From Streptomyces sp. CB02261 (GTDB taxonomy: Bacteria > Actinomycetota > Actinomycetes > Streptomycetales > Streptomycetaceae), in NCBI RefSeq assembly GCF_001905665.1, contig NZ_LIVX01000009.1:186001-250000 (forward strand): a DNA stretch of 64,000 nucleotides. The letters run 5' to 3'. This document shows, one piece after another, positions 48,885 through 58,308 of the stretch (position 1 is the stretch's first letter; each line of letters opens with the position of its first letter). The translations under genes were made by a program, and so were the position numbers. The notes beneath the pieces were generated by a model. The model made no database searches. It saw nothing but the letters and a program-made list of their open reading frames with translations, and was not told the DNA's origin.

Positions 48885-49628
48885 CTAGGCAGCAGACAGG
48901 TCTCCCGTCAGGGCGGTGTACGCGGCCTCGGCTCGGCGGGCTTCCGGGGCGTGCGCCGGTGCGTGTGCGAGGAAGGCGCCGGTGGAGCCGGAGAAGGTGA
49001 TCGTGCCACGGGTGAGGGCGGTGACGTGGTCGGCCTCTTCGGCCAGGTCGGCCACGTCGTGCGTCGAGAGGAGGACCCGCACCTCCCGGGTGGCGAGCCC
49101 GATGACAAGGTCCCGGAAGATCCGGCGCTGCGTCGGGTCCATACCTGCCGTGGGCTCGTCGAGAAGCAGGATCTCGGCTCCGTGGACGAGGGAGGAGGCG
49201 ACGCCCACGCGACGGAGCTGCCCACCGGAGAGCCGCTTCGTCTTCACGTCGGCGTGTTCGGTCATCCGGACCTGTTCCAGCGCGCCTGCGGAAGCGTCCC
49301 AGGCGTCTCGGCGGCTCATCCCCTTGAGCCAGCCGGTGTAGGCGACCTGTTCACGGGCCGTGAGCCCGGTCATGGCGGTGACGGTCTGCGGCATCCAGGC
49401 CACTCTGGTCCGGTACGCCGTCGAGGCGGAGGACAGGCGGCCGAGGCGCACGGAGCCCTGGGTGGGCTGGTTCACTCCGGCGGCCAGCTTCAGAAGCGTC
49501 GTCTTTCCGGCACCGTTCGGGCCGAGGAGGATCGTGAACCCGTCGGGAACGGTGTAGCTGAGGCTGGAGAGGATCTGGCGGGAGCGGCGCCCGTACGCGT
49601 AGGAGACGGCGTCGAGTTCGATGGACAC
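48885..49628 (-). CDS. ABC transporter ATP-binding protein
   Basis: 247 residues from GTG 49628. Walker A is LLGPNGAGKTTLLKLAAG, the Q-loop lies in VAWMPQTVTAMTG, the signature is RLSGGQLRRVGVASSL, Walker B is AEILLLDEPTAGMD and the H-loop is LLSTHDVADLAEEADHV. It powers the transporter whose membrane parts are the two genes upstream (50232-51665 and 49645-50235), starting 16 bases after the second. An export role is typical for this subgroup. Confidence 0.92.
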   Translation of the reverse strand: MSIELDAVSYAYGRRSRQILSSLSYTVPDGFTILLGPNGAGKTTLLKLAAGVNQPTQGSVRLGRLSSASTAYRTRVAWMPQTVTAMTGLTAREQVAYTGWLKGMSRRDAWDASAGALEQVRMTEHADVKTKRLSGGQLRRVGVASSLVHGAEILLLDEPTAGMDPTQRRIFRDLVIGLATREVRVLLSTHDVADLAEEADHVTALTRGTITFSGSTGAFLAHAPAHAPEARRAEAAYTALTGDLSAA

Positions 49629-49644
49629 GAAGTCACAAGGCCTT

Positions 49645-50235
49645 TCAGGCGGCGGGGCGACGGCGGGTGCGGCGGAGCGCGAACAGGCCGCAGAAGAAGA
49701 CCGCCAGGCAGAAGAGGAAGGTGGGCGCGTAGCCGGCGGGGTGGAGGGTGACCGCCCAGGGCCAGGGGCGGTGGAAGTCCCGGTAACCGGCGAAGGCGGC
49801 GACGAACACCCAGGCGACGGGGGCGACGGTCGCAGCCTGCGGGTGTACGGCGCCGGCGAGCAGCATGAGGCCGGTGAGGAACAGCGTGTTCCGGGCAGCC
49901 TCGAACGCCGTGGCGGAGTCCGCGACGGCGCCGACGGCCCCGGCGGCCGACACCGCCACGGCGACCGTGGACAGGGCGAGGGCCACGTCGTACCGCTGGA
50001 CAGGGCGCACGGGCAGATCCTCGGCCTCAGGCAGCCGCTGGGCGAGGCTGTGCGCGAGGACTCCGGTCACGATCAGAGGCGTGAGGTGCATGAGGAAGAG
50101 GAGGTTTCCCCCCGACGTCAGCAGACCGGGCAGCGCCACCGATTCGCCGTGGGCGACGGCGGCGAGCAGCGTGAACGCGAGAAGTCCCGGCAGGACGACC
50201 ACGGTGAGGCGGCGTCCCTTGCTCCACCAGATCAC
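49645..50235 (-). CDS. Integral membrane protein of the ABC operon
   Basis: 196 residues from a GTG that overlaps the upstream stop codon. About five membrane helices: LTVVVLPGLLAFTLLAAVA, LLFLMHLTPLIVTGVLA, VALALSTVAVAVSAAGAVGA, a stretch near NTLFLTGLMLLAGAVHP, and FLFCLAVFFCGLFALRRTRR. No known Pfam motif was recognised. Its place between permease-like and ATPase genes makes it a membrane subunit of the transporter. Confidence 0.75.
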   Translation of the reverse strand: MIWWSKGRRLTVVVLPGLLAFTLLAAVAHGESVALPGLLTSGGNLLFLMHLTPLIVTGVLAHSLAQRLPEAEDLPVRPVQRYDVALALSTVAVAVSAAGAVGAVADSATAFEAARNTLFLTGLMLLAGAVHPQAATVAPVAWVFVAAFAGYRDFHRPWPWAVTLHPAGYAPTFLFCLAVFFCGLFALRRTRRRPAA

Positions 50236-51665
50236 GAGTCCGCCCCCTGGGAGCCGCTCGCGGCCGGGCCGCTGCCCGCTCGCTTCGGCACGAGTCGGCA
50301 GGCCTTCGCCTTCTCCTGCTCGAACCAGGCCGTGCGTTGTGCGGCGGTGGGCAGCGCGAGGCCGTTCGCGGCACGTTCTTGGACCTTCGCCAGGACCTCC
50401 GGCCCGTTCGCGATCTGCGCGTACTGGCCGGCACGCCAGCGGAGGTAGGGGTCCTGGGCGTCGACGGCATGCGCAGCCCACAGGACCGCGGCGTCGCGGT
50501 TGACGACCCATGCGTTCGAGGTGCCGGGGTCGAACGAGGTGGGAATCGAGCAAGGGAAAGTGACGGAGCTGAGCATGACGGCGTAGCGGACACCCACGAT
50601 CCCGCTACCGGGCCCGGCCGCCTCCGCCTGGGCGGTCAGCGGCAGCCACCAGGTGGCGGCGGTCGAGCGGGGGCGGGTGCTACCGCGCTCGTACAGCAGG
50701 CCGTCGGTGACGGTGGAGGGGACGGTGACGTCGACGCCGACGGCTCGCAGCTTCTCCAGGGAGCCGGTGACCTCGGCCCGTACGTCGTCGAGCCGCTCGA
50801 CCGCGCCCCCCGCCTCGGCCATGCAGACTCGGGGCGCCGTACCCGCACAGCGCGCGGGGGCGTGACCCGCGGTGACCGGCCCGTCGGCGACGCCCCAGCC
50901 GGAGGCCGTCCGCGCGCTCAGGACGAGGGTTGCGAGAGCCGCGGCGGTCGCCAGGAGCCGCAGCGGTACGCGGCGCGGGCCACGACTCCACCAGGCGGCG
51001 ACGGCGGCGGCCACGGCGGCGGCGACGAGAAGGGGGAGGAGCACGGTCGCGGGCGAGTAGTACTCGCCGAAGGCGACACTCGTGCTGAGCTGCCCCGAGA
51101 GGTGCCGCGGCCAGAGGGGGTCGCTGTACGTGGACGACTTGCTGATCACGTAGAACGTGGCGACGGCGCCGACCGGCGCGGCGATCGCGCGCGGGGCGAC
51201 ATGCCCGAGGACGCATCCGACGACGGCGTACGCGCACACGATGCCCATCCCCATGGCCAGGGGGAGCACGGCGGTCGTCGTGGGCAGGAGTCGGGTCTCG
51301 ATCAGACGCATGGTGACGGGCAGCAGCAGGATCGCCCAGCCTGCCCCGACCGCGGGCGCGAGCGCCTGCCCGACCACACGCCATCGGGCCCTGCTGGGCG
51401 CGAGGTCCCAAACCCGGTCCCGCTTCAGCCGCCCGCCCTCCCAGGTCGCGAGACCGAGGGTGATGGCGTACGCGAAGGCGTAGAAGTAGTTCAGGGCGCT
51501 GGACACTTGCTCCGCGGCCCACAGCGGACCACCGATCACCTCCTCGTACGGGTCCTCGAAGTGCAGGGCGTAGAAGAAGTAGAAGGCGACGATGCCGCCC
51601 CAGACCGGCGCGGTCCAGAGGGCGGAGGAGGAGCGCAGGAGGGCTCGGAACTTCAAGGGGGGCAC
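50232..51665 (-). CDS. Permease-like membrane protein with large C-terminal domain
   Basis: 477 residues from GTG 51665. The first half has six membrane helices (for example WGGIVAFYFFYALHFEDPYE with the extracellular loop, and ALNYFYAFAYAITLGLATWE), laid out like ABC-2-type permeases. After ALATLVLSARTASGWG the second half (about 215 residues) is soluble and outside the membrane, with two Cys (ARCAGTAPRVCMAE) and WVVNRDAAVLWAAHAVDAQD. Similar fused proteins (DUF7224-like) occur in Streptomyces ABC operons. It is the first gene of the three-gene unit. Confidence 0.72.
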   Translation of the reverse strand: MPPLKFRALLRSSSALWTAPVWGGIVAFYFFYALHFEDPYEEVIGGPLWAAEQVSSALNYFYAFAYAITLGLATWEGGRLKRDRVWDLAPSRARWRVVGQALAPAVGAGWAILLLPVTMRLIETRLLPTTTAVLPLAMGMGIVCAYAVVGCVLGHVAPRAIAAPVGAVATFYVISKSSTYSDPLWPRHLSGQLSTSVAFGEYYSPATVLLPLLVAAAVAAAVAAWWSRGPRRVPLRLLATAAALATLVLSARTASGWGVADGPVTAGHAPARCAGTAPRVCMAEAGGAVERLDDVRAEVTGSLEKLRAVGVDVTVPSTVTDGLLYERGSTRPRSTAATWWLPLTAQAEAAGPGSGIVGVRYAVMLSSVTFPCSIPTSFDPGTSNAWVVNRDAAVLWAAHAVDAQDPYLRWRAGQYAQIANGPEVLAKVQERAANGLALPTAAQRTAWFEQEKAKACRLVPKRAGSGPAASGSQGADS

Positions 51666-52051
51666 CGATCTCGCATGGGCGACGGACCGGGGGCGGCACG
51701 GCCTCCCGGCCCGCGTGCGCGGTTCAGCCGAAGTGGTCGGTCAGCAGAAGTCGTTCGTCAGTCAGCCGACGTCGTGTCGACATGGACGCCCCCGTGGGGT
51801 TGGAGTGTTTGCCAGGGCAATTCGATGTGCCCTCTTGGCAACTGTCTGTGATGGAGGCCACTCCTCCGCCGGAGACGACGGATCATGACCGGAAGGGGCT
51901 ACCCGATGGCGGGAAGGCGTCTGCCTTTTGACGAGCCGGCAACAAGCGGGGCCCACTTCCCTCACCACGAACGCAGAGATCACGCCACGGATACGCGTCC
52001 AGCCGACCCGTTCGGCAGCGCATCGGGATAGGTTCATGAGGTGATCACGTC
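51666..52051. other. Divergent intergenic region, no gene seen
   Basis: 386 bases between the ABC operon and the SRPBCC gene. Base composition is less GC-rich around 51795-51850 (TGTTTGCC, GGCAATTCGATG, TTGGCAACTGTCTGTGATGG), which suits promoters. Repeats of the form GTCAGCAGAAGTCGTTCGTC occur near 51735-51760. I could not fit a regulator or small RNA. Confidence 0.4.
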
Positions 52052-52489
52052 ATGAGGTCGTTGCCGTTCGTCGATGAGCATGCCGTTGTCGTCGGCGTCG
52101 GCGCCGAGGAGTTGTGGCCGCGGCTGCTCGTGGGGGTGGAGCGGGCGTTCTCGCGCGAGGGCGGGGCTCGGTACGCCCGGGTCGTGGGGGCCGTACCTCG
52201 TCGGGTGAGTGGGCCTCGGCCGGTCTCCGCGGGGTCGGAGTTTCCCGGGTTCCGGGTCGTACGGGTCGTGCCCGGGCAGGAGCTGGCCCTTGAGGGCCGG
52301 CATCGCTTCTCCGTCTACCGTCTCGTCCTTCGGATCGACGAGCTTTCCGACGGGCGCTCCCGCTTGCGGGCCGAGACCCTTGCCGCCTTTCCCGGGGCGG
52401 CCGGGCGGGTCTATCGGCTTCTCGTCATCAGCAGCGGCGCCCACGCCTTCGGCATGCGGCGGATGCTCGCCGGCTACCAGCGGCCGTAG
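52052..52489 (+). CDS. SRPBCC-like (DUF2867-type) protein
   Basis: 145 residues. It reads as a START/SRPBCC-like beta-helix fold: GVGAEELWPRLLVGVERAF at the N-terminus, FPGFRVVRVVPGQELALEGR then HRFSVYRLVLRIDELSDGRS and LRAETLAAFPGAAGRVYRLL with the long C-terminal helix. Such proteins bind hydrophobic ligands or act in polyketide or oligoketide metabolism. The reaction is unknown. No operon partner; it faces the large membrane protein at 52592-54760. Confidence 0.7.
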   Translation: MRSLPFVDEHAVVVGVGAEELWPRLLVGVERAFSREGGARYARVVGAVPRRVSGPRPVSAGSEFPGFRVVRVVPGQELALEGRHRFSVYRLVLRIDELSDGRSRLRAETLAAFPGAAGRVYRLLVISSGAHAFGMRRMLAGYQRP

Positions 52490-52591
52490 CCCGTCACCGG
52501 CGGCCGTAGTCGGTAGTCCGCTACCCGCCGCCCTAGCCCGCTACCAACCAGCGGCCCTGGTTCGCTACTGGCGTCCGCAGCCGCGACCGTG

Positions 52592-54760
52592 TCAGCGGAG
52601 CTCCTCCGGGCACGCCGTGCCTCGGGAGAGTTTGTACGGGGCCGCCAGGCGGTAGACGCCCGCCTTCGGGGCGAGTAGTTCCGTCCACTCGTCGCCCTCC
52701 GTGTCCGCCTCCGCCTTGAACAGGCAGCCCTTCTCGTTGGCGAAGACCTTGGGGATCTCCGTCTCGGACTCCTCGCGCGCCAGCTTCGAGGCCTCCGTCT
52801 CCTGCGGCGGTTCGATCTTGCCGCCGTTCTCGTCCACGAGCGCCAGCCACGGCGAGTACGGGACGCGGATGAGGACCCGGCCGGGGCGGTCGACGCTGAT
52901 CACGACCTCGTTCTCCTCCGCGCTCCGCACCTCCGCCGGCGGGTCCGCGAGCGGGGTCGGGTTCTCGACCTCGTAGAGGCGCCAGTTCTCGTCCGACCAG
53001 ACCTGCTCCAGGTACGGCAGCCCCTCGGCGACCAGTTCCGCCTCCTGCTCGGCGCCCGAGTCCGGGGCGCCCGTGGGCAGCACTACGTAGTGCACGGCCC
53101 AGCGGTCCAGCCAGTCCTGGTAGTTCACGGCGTTCAGCGTGTCGTCGTAGAAGAGCGGGTTGCGCTCCATGTCCGCCTGGCGGTTCCAGCCCCGCGCCAG
53201 GTTGATGTACGGGCTCAGCGCCGAGGACTCGCGGTGGCTGGACGCCGGTACGACCTCCACCCGCGCCTTGCCCGCCCCCCGCACCTGGAGCTGGTTGATG
53301 AGCGGCGCCAGCTCCCGCGCCCAGGAGGCGTCCGGGGCCGTGCGGATCACGTCGTCGACGCCCTTGAAGCCGATCCAGAAGTTCAGCCCGGCGAACGCGA
53401 GCAGCAGCGCGTACCAGCGGCGTGAGCGCGGCGCCGTGTACGGCAGCGCGGCGAGCAGCACGACACCGGCGAAGAGCATCGGCAGACGCGAGATGTTCGA
53501 GCCGATCTGCGAGTCCACCAGCCAGGTCAGCAGCGTGCCCAGCGTGTAGACCGCCGCCGCCGTGCGGACCGTCCGCCAGTCCCTCGGCACCAGCAGGAAG
53601 ACCAGTACCCCGAACGCCAGCGGCAGCGCCGTCGAGCCGAACGCCATCGGCTGCGTACCGGAGAAGGGGAAGAGCCAGGACGAGAGCGCGACCACGGCCA
53701 CCGGGGCCAGGCCCAGGGCGTACGCGCCGGGGCGCCGTTTGTTGAGGAACAGCGCCGCCGCCCCCACCCCGAGGAACAGCCCCGCGACCGGGCTGCACGC
53801 CGTCGCGAGACCGGCGAGCGGGGCGGCCACCGCGGCCTTGGCCCAGCGTTTACGGCGCCAGCGGTGCGGCCAGCAGAACACGGCCGCGACCGCGCCGAGC
53901 GCGAACATCATGCCGAGGCCGAAGGTGACCCGCCCCGAAAGCGCGTTGCAGAGGAACGCGAAGACGCCCGCGACCGAGCAGGCCAGCGGATTACGGACCG
54001 CCGGCACCCGCACCAGGATCAGCGCGGTCAGCGCGGCGGACAGCGTCCCGGCGACCATCATCGTGCTGCGCACGCCGAGCAGCGACATCAGGTACGGCGA
54101 CACGACGCTGTACGAGACCGGGTGCATCCCGCCGTACCAGGCCAGGTTGTACGCCGAGTCCGGGTGCCGGCCGACGAACTCCGCCCACGCGTCCTGCGCG
54201 GCCAGGTCCCCGCCGCTGTTCGCGAAGAGGAAGAACCAGAGGATGTGGGTGACCGCCGCGAGGCCGGTGGCCGCCATGACCGTGTAACGGCGCTTCCGCC
54301 GGGGGGCGGTCGGGGCCGTCGGTTGCGGTGACGGTGATGGTGACGGCGACGGCGACGGCTTTGGGGCCGTGGCCGCGTCCGTCGCCTCGGGGGGCGGAAT
54401 CTTCCGCTGTGCCGGGAGCACTATTCGCGAGTGAGAAGAAGGGGCCGCGGCTGATCCGGAGGCCGCGTCCGATCCGAGGGCCGAGTCGAAGCCGATGCCG
54501 GTGCCGGAGCCGGAGCCGGGGGGCGCGACGGATCCGAGGGCTGTGTCGATGCCGGTGCCGGCGACGAGGGGCGCGACGGATTCGGAGGGTGGGTCGAAGC
54601 CGATGCCGGATCCGGAAGCTGCGTCGGAATCATGGGCGGGTCCCGCTTCTGCGCCGTCGGGGTGGGGATCGAGAGGGGAGTCGGAGTCACGGTCGGGTCC
54701 TGACTCTGCGCGATCGGCGCGGTCGGCGCGATCGGCGCGTGTCGGCTCGGCGGTGGTCAC
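52592..54760 (-). CDS. Large multi-pass membrane protein (GT-C-like layout), unknown function
   Basis: 722 residues from GTG 54760. The first 155 residues are disordered and acidic/Ser-rich with repeats of TRADRADRADRAE and GSGIGFD type units. Then about 12 membrane helices begin with YTVMAATGLAAVTHILWFFL; the first outer loop has QDAWAEFVGRHPDSAYNLAW and GGMHPVSYSVVSP, similar in position to the loops of GT-C glycosyltransferases. The C-terminal 250 residues form an external domain. It resembles the many large Streptomyces membrane proteins often labelled as MFS; I cannot confirm either function. Confidence 0.7.
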   Translation of the reverse strand: MTTAEPTRADRADRADRAESGPDRDSDSPLDPHPDGAEAGPAHDSDAASGSGIGFDPPSESVAPLVAGTGIDTALGSVAPPGSGSGTGIGFDSALGSDAASGSAAAPSSHSRIVLPAQRKIPPPEATDAATAPKPSPSPSPSPSPQPTAPTAPRRKRRYTVMAATGLAAVTHILWFFLFANSGGDLAAQDAWAEFVGRHPDSAYNLAWYGGMHPVSYSVVSPYLMSLLGVRSTMMVAGTLSAALTALILVRVPAVRNPLACSVAGVFAFLCNALSGRVTFGLGMMFALGAVAAVFCWPHRWRRKRWAKAAVAAPLAGLATACSPVAGLFLGVGAAALFLNKRRPGAYALGLAPVAVVALSSWLFPFSGTQPMAFGSTALPLAFGVLVFLLVPRDWRTVRTAAAVYTLGTLLTWLVDSQIGSNISRLPMLFAGVVLLAALPYTAPRSRRWYALLLAFAGLNFWIGFKGVDDVIRTAPDASWARELAPLINQLQVRGAGKARVEVVPASSHRESSALSPYINLARGWNRQADMERNPLFYDDTLNAVNYQDWLDRWAVHYVVLPTGAPDSGAEQEAELVAEGLPYLEQVWSDENWRLYEVENPTPLADPPAEVRSAEENEVVISVDRPGRVLIRVPYSPWLALVDENGGKIEPPQETEASKLAREESETEIPKVFANEKGCLFKAEADTEGDEWTELLAPKAGVYRLAAPYKLSRGTACPEELR

Positions 54761-54922
54761 TGCGGCCCTTTCCCGTGCTGCCCGTCTCACTTCTCGCGTG
54801 TGTCACGCGTGCTTCTCGCCCCCCGAAGACGCTAACAGCCGGGCGCCCCGGAGAACCGGGGCGCCCGGCCAAGCGGGTGGCTCCTCGGCCAGGCGAGTGC
54901 TCCTCGCCCGGCCGGGTGCCTG

Positions 54923-57316
54923 TCAGCCCACGCGGGTGAGCTTCTTGTCGAATCCGGGCTCCACGAGGTCCGCCTTCAGGGCGACCGGCGCGCTGACCTT
55001 GCCGGCGCCCGTACCGATCGACACCTGACCGACCACGTCACCCGCCTTGCCGGCGTGCGGGAGCGCCTTGCCGCCGTCGGTGAGCTCCAGCTTCACCTTG
55101 AGGCCGGGCCAGCCGATCGCCTTGAGCTCCTTCGTCGCCACGACCGGCGTGCGGCCGCCGAGGCCGTCGTCGACGTACCCGAGGACCTGGCCCTTGCGGA
55201 CCACCGCGGCCGAGGTGACGTCGTCCTGGGCCTTCTTGATGAGCTCGTAGCTGTAGTCGATGGAGAGCTGGAGCTTCTCGCCGAGCTGATCGGCGTTCTT
55301 GGCGCCCATCACGATGCCGAGGATGCGCCGGATCTTGCCGTCGACGACGGTGTTGGCCGCCCAGAGCAGGTTGCCGCCGGCCGGGGTGGAGGAGCCGGTC
55401 TTGATGCCGCTGACACCCGGCAGGAGCAGGATCTTGTTGTTGTTCTCGATCCGGCCGGGGATGCCGTCGATCGTCACGTTCGGCGTGTTCACGATCTCCC
55501 GGAACACGTCGTACTGCATGACCGCCTTCGCCAGCTTCAGCTGGTCCTTCGGGGTCGACACGGTGCTGTCGAGCAGGCCGGACGGGTCGGTGTACGTCGA
55601 CTGGGTCATGCCCAGGTCCTTCGCGGCGGCGTTCATCTTCTCGACGAACGCGGCCTCCGAACCGGCGTCCCAGCGGGCGAGCAGCCGGGCCACGTTGTTC
55701 GCGGAGGGGATCATGAGGAGCTGGAGAAGCTCCTTCTCCGAGTACGTCTGGCCCTCCTGGACCGCCGCCGTCGACTCGTGCTCCGCCTTGCCCTGATCGG
55801 CGGCCTTCTTGTCGATCGTGATCTCCGGGCCCTTCTGCGCCCCCTTGATCGGGTGGTCGCGCAGGATCACGTACGCCGTCATCGTCTTCGTGACGCTCGC
55901 GATCGGGGCCGGCTTCTGCGCCCCGTACGTGCCCATGGAACCGACGCCCTCGACCTCGACGGCGCCCTGGCCCTCGGTGGGCCACGGCATCTGCAGCCGG
56001 CCGCCCTCGAAGGTGAAGGTCGGCGCGGCGGAGAGCGTCAGCGCGGGCGCGGGCAGCGGGCGGACCATCTGCGCGATCGCAAAGACGATCAGGAGAAGAA
56101 GGACCAGCGGCGTCCAGATGCGGACCCGGCGGACGGTCGTCCGCAGCGGGGTCGGAGGCGGCGGCGGGGTGTTCGTCAGCTCGGCGAGCAGATCGAGCGG
56201 GGGCAGCGGCGGCAACGGCTGCTGCCGCGTCCGCTCCGCCTCCGCGAGAGCGGGGTTGGGCGCGGGCGCGGGCGCCGGTGCGGGCGACGGGGTCCGCGCC
56301 GCCGCCGGAGCCGGTACGGGAGCGGCCTTGGGGGCCGCCTTGGCGGCCTTGGCGGCCGCGGGGGCCTCCGGGGCCTCCTGTGCCTTCTGCTCGGCCGGGA
56401 TGTCGGCACGCAGCGGCACGAAGGTGCTGGAGCGCTCGCTGTCGGAGTCCGCGCCGAAGGAGGGCGGCAGCTTCAGCGCGGTCGTCGGCTGGTCCACCGG
56501 GGGCGCCACGGGCGGGCGGACGGCCTTGAACATGGTCGTCGGCTGGTCGACCGGCTCGTGCTCAGGTTCCGAGGCCTCGTCCGCGTCGTCGCCGTCCACG
56601 TCCTGGGGGTCGGCAGCGGACGCCGTGGGCTCCGAGGGCTTCTCGTCCGCCGTCGCGTTCCGCGCCGCGAACCAGGACTCGCCGGACGCCTTCGCGTCGG
56701 CCGACGCAGAACCGGCCGGCTCGTCGTCCTCGGGCTCGCCGTCGACGGGCTCGTCGTCGTCGATCTCATCGCCCTCGGGGACGTCACCCTCCAGCTCGTC
56801 GTCCGCGGGCTCGTCGTCGGCCGAATCGGCCTCGGGGTCGTCCTCGCCGTCGACCGACGCCGCATCGGAGTCCGGGTCCGGGTCCGGGTCCGAGTCAGGG
56901 TCAGAATCCGACTCGTCCGCCTCGGAGCCTTCCGGCGCCTTCGGGTCATCCGACTCCGCCGGGTCCTCCGCCGTCGCGACCCAGGCCGCCACAGCCGCCT
57001 TCAGGCGCTCGCTCTCCGGCTCCGGCTCGGCCGCCGCCGGTGCGTCGTCCTCCGGGGTCCTCGGCACCAGGTTCTTGAAGACGGCCGTCGGCTGGTCGAC
57101 CTGAACCGACGAAGCCGAAGACGAAGACGCCGAGGACCCCGAACTCGAAGCCGTGGACGAACTCGACGACGCCGCCGATTCCGCAACCGAAGCCGCCGAC
57201 GAGGCGTCTGACTCACGGAGCACGGAAAGCCGAGGATCCCGGCCGCCGCCGCCCGAGGCCGTCGTCTCCTGCGACGGCCCCTGCTGCTCCGCCCTGTCGG
57301 GGGACTCGCCCGCCAC
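54923..57316 (-). CDS. D-alanyl-D-alanine carboxypeptidase (low-mass PBP) with acidic cytoplasmic extension
   Basis: 797 residues from GTG 57316, seven bases after GGAGGAGG; an ATG at 57337 lacks one. The C-terminal 400 residues are a PBP5-type enzyme: IASVTKTMTAYVIL (SxxK), IPSANNVARLLAR (SxN) and SGIKTGSSTPAGG (KTG), plus a PBP5 C-domain. A single membrane helix (LVLLLLIVFAIAQMV) anchors it. The first 390 residues are cytoplasmic, very acidic and repeat-rich, with VDQPT[A/T]xxK three times (residues about 72, 254 and 273). The tail may link the enzyme to the division or polar growth machinery. Confidence 0.88.
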   Translation of the reverse strand: MAGESPDRAEQQGPSQETTASGGGGRDPRLSVLRESDASSAASVAESAASSSSSTASSSGSSASSSSASSVQVDQPTAVFKNLVPRTPEDDAPAAAEPEPESERLKAAVAAWVATAEDPAESDDPKAPEGSEADESDSDPDSDPDPDPDSDAASVDGEDDPEADSADDEPADDELEGDVPEGDEIDDDEPVDGEPEDDEPAGSASADAKASGESWFAARNATADEKPSEPTASAADPQDVDGDDADEASEPEHEPVDQPTTMFKAVRPPVAPPVDQPTTALKLPPSFGADSDSERSSTFVPLRADIPAEQKAQEAPEAPAAAKAAKAAPKAAPVPAPAAARTPSPAPAPAPAPNPALAEAERTRQQPLPPLPPLDLLAELTNTPPPPPTPLRTTVRRVRIWTPLVLLLLIVFAIAQMVRPLPAPALTLSAAPTFTFEGGRLQMPWPTEGQGAVEVEGVGSMGTYGAQKPAPIASVTKTMTAYVILRDHPIKGAQKGPEITIDKKAADQGKAEHESTAAVQEGQTYSEKELLQLLMIPSANNVARLLARWDAGSEAAFVEKMNAAAKDLGMTQSTYTDPSGLLDSTVSTPKDQLKLAKAVMQYDVFREIVNTPNVTIDGIPGRIENNNKILLLPGVSGIKTGSSTPAGGNLLWAANTVVDGKIRRILGIVMGAKNADQLGEKLQLSIDYSYELIKKAQDDVTSAAVVRKGQVLGYVDDGLGGRTPVVATKELKAIGWPGLKVKLELTDGGKALPHAGKAGDVVGQVSIGTGAGKVSAPVALKADLVEPGFDKKLTRVG

Positions 57317-57460
57317 CGTGCCTCCTCCATGCGTCATGCGTACGTACGGACCATGTACCGGTCCGTGTACCAGTGTCCTGTGTGAACCCCTTGGCCCCCG
57401 TGCTAGACGAGAACGACATACCTACTGGTTCCCGGATGAACCACCCAGGCACTCTCGACA

Positions 57461-57494
57461 GATGAATGTGAGAGGGGTCACCCTGTCATTCATC
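57461..57494. promoter_or_regulatory. Inverted repeat upstream of the GPP34 gene
   Basis: GATGAATG and CATTCATC, perfect 8-bp arms 18 bases apart, ending 17 bases before the GPP34 start, so it overlaps the likely promoter or leader. GGATGAA at 57435 is a possible third half-site. Confidence 0.5.
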
Positions 57495-57511
57495 CACGCG
57501 GGGAGGCATGG

Positions 57512-58210
57512 ATGGGCAGGAGCCGCAGAACCATTCCGGAAGAGCTTCTGCTGCTCGCTCTGGACCCGACCACGGGTACCACAGCGCAGCCGCAGTCGCT
57601 CGACCTCGGCCTGGCCGGCGCACAGCTAGTAGAGCTGGCACTGGCAGGCCGGATAGCCCCAGACGGGGATCGTATCGCCGTGGTGATGCCACGGCCGACC
57701 GGAGATCCGACCTTGGACTCCGCACTGGAGCTGCTGCGCAGACGTGGCAGCCCGGTTCGGGCCGTCCATTGGATCGGCGGGCCCCGACTGGGGCTTCGCC
57801 AGACGTATCTCTCGCATCTGGAGCGATGCGGCATGGTGCATGCCGTGGAGACCCAGATGTGCGGGGTGTTGCCGACGACGCGCTACCAGGCGACGGAGAC
57901 GGCGATCAGTCGGGAGATCCGTTCCCGGCTGGACAGTGCGATCCGCACCGGCGTACCGCCGGACCCGCGGACCGCGGCGCTTGCCGCGCTGGCCCACGCG
58001 GTCGGTCTCGGGAAGCACCTCTACCCCGGCAACGAAGGACGGTCGTCGCGGTCCCGGCTGCGCGACCTGATCCGGCACGACCCGATGGGCGGACTCGTGG
58101 CGCACGCCGTGATGGACGTCCAGAACGGCGCGGCGGCACAACCCCGCCGGAGCGCCGCGGGTGTCCCGGCGCAGCCTCGCGGCAGCATGGCCCGCGCGGC
58201 GGCGCACTAG
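57512..58210 (+). CDS. GPP34 (GOLPH3/VPS74-like) family protein
   Basis: 232 residues from ATG 57512 (GGGGAGG upstream). Core segments: TIPEELLLLALDPTTGTTAQ, LGLAGAQLVELALAGRIAPD, LDSALELLRRRGSPVRAVHW, LERCGMVHAVETQMCGVLPT, and ALAALAHAVGLGKHLYP. In eukaryotes GOLPH3 binds phosphatidylinositol-4-phosphate and retains glycosyltransferases in the Golgi; streptomycetes carry several copies linked to membrane and developmental functions. The Ala/Arg-rich C-terminus is variable. It is divergent from the carboxypeptidase gene. Confidence 0.9.
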   Translation: MGRSRRTIPEELLLLALDPTTGTTAQPQSLDLGLAGAQLVELALAGRIAPDGDRIAVVMPRPTGDPTLDSALELLRRRGSPVRAVHWIGGPRLGLRQTYLSHLERCGMVHAVETQMCGVLPTTRYQATETAISREIRSRLDSAIRTGVPPDPRTAALAALAHAVGLGKHLYPGNEGRSSRSRLRDLIRHDPMGGLVAHAVMDVQNGAAAQPRRSAAGVPAQPRGSMARAAAH

Positions 58211-58308
58211 AACGACACCGAGGGGTCCTCGGAGCCCAGGGAGTCCAGCGACTCCGAGGGCTCCGTGGACTCTTCAGGTCCCCGAGGAACCAGCCCGGGA
58301 GCCGCACG

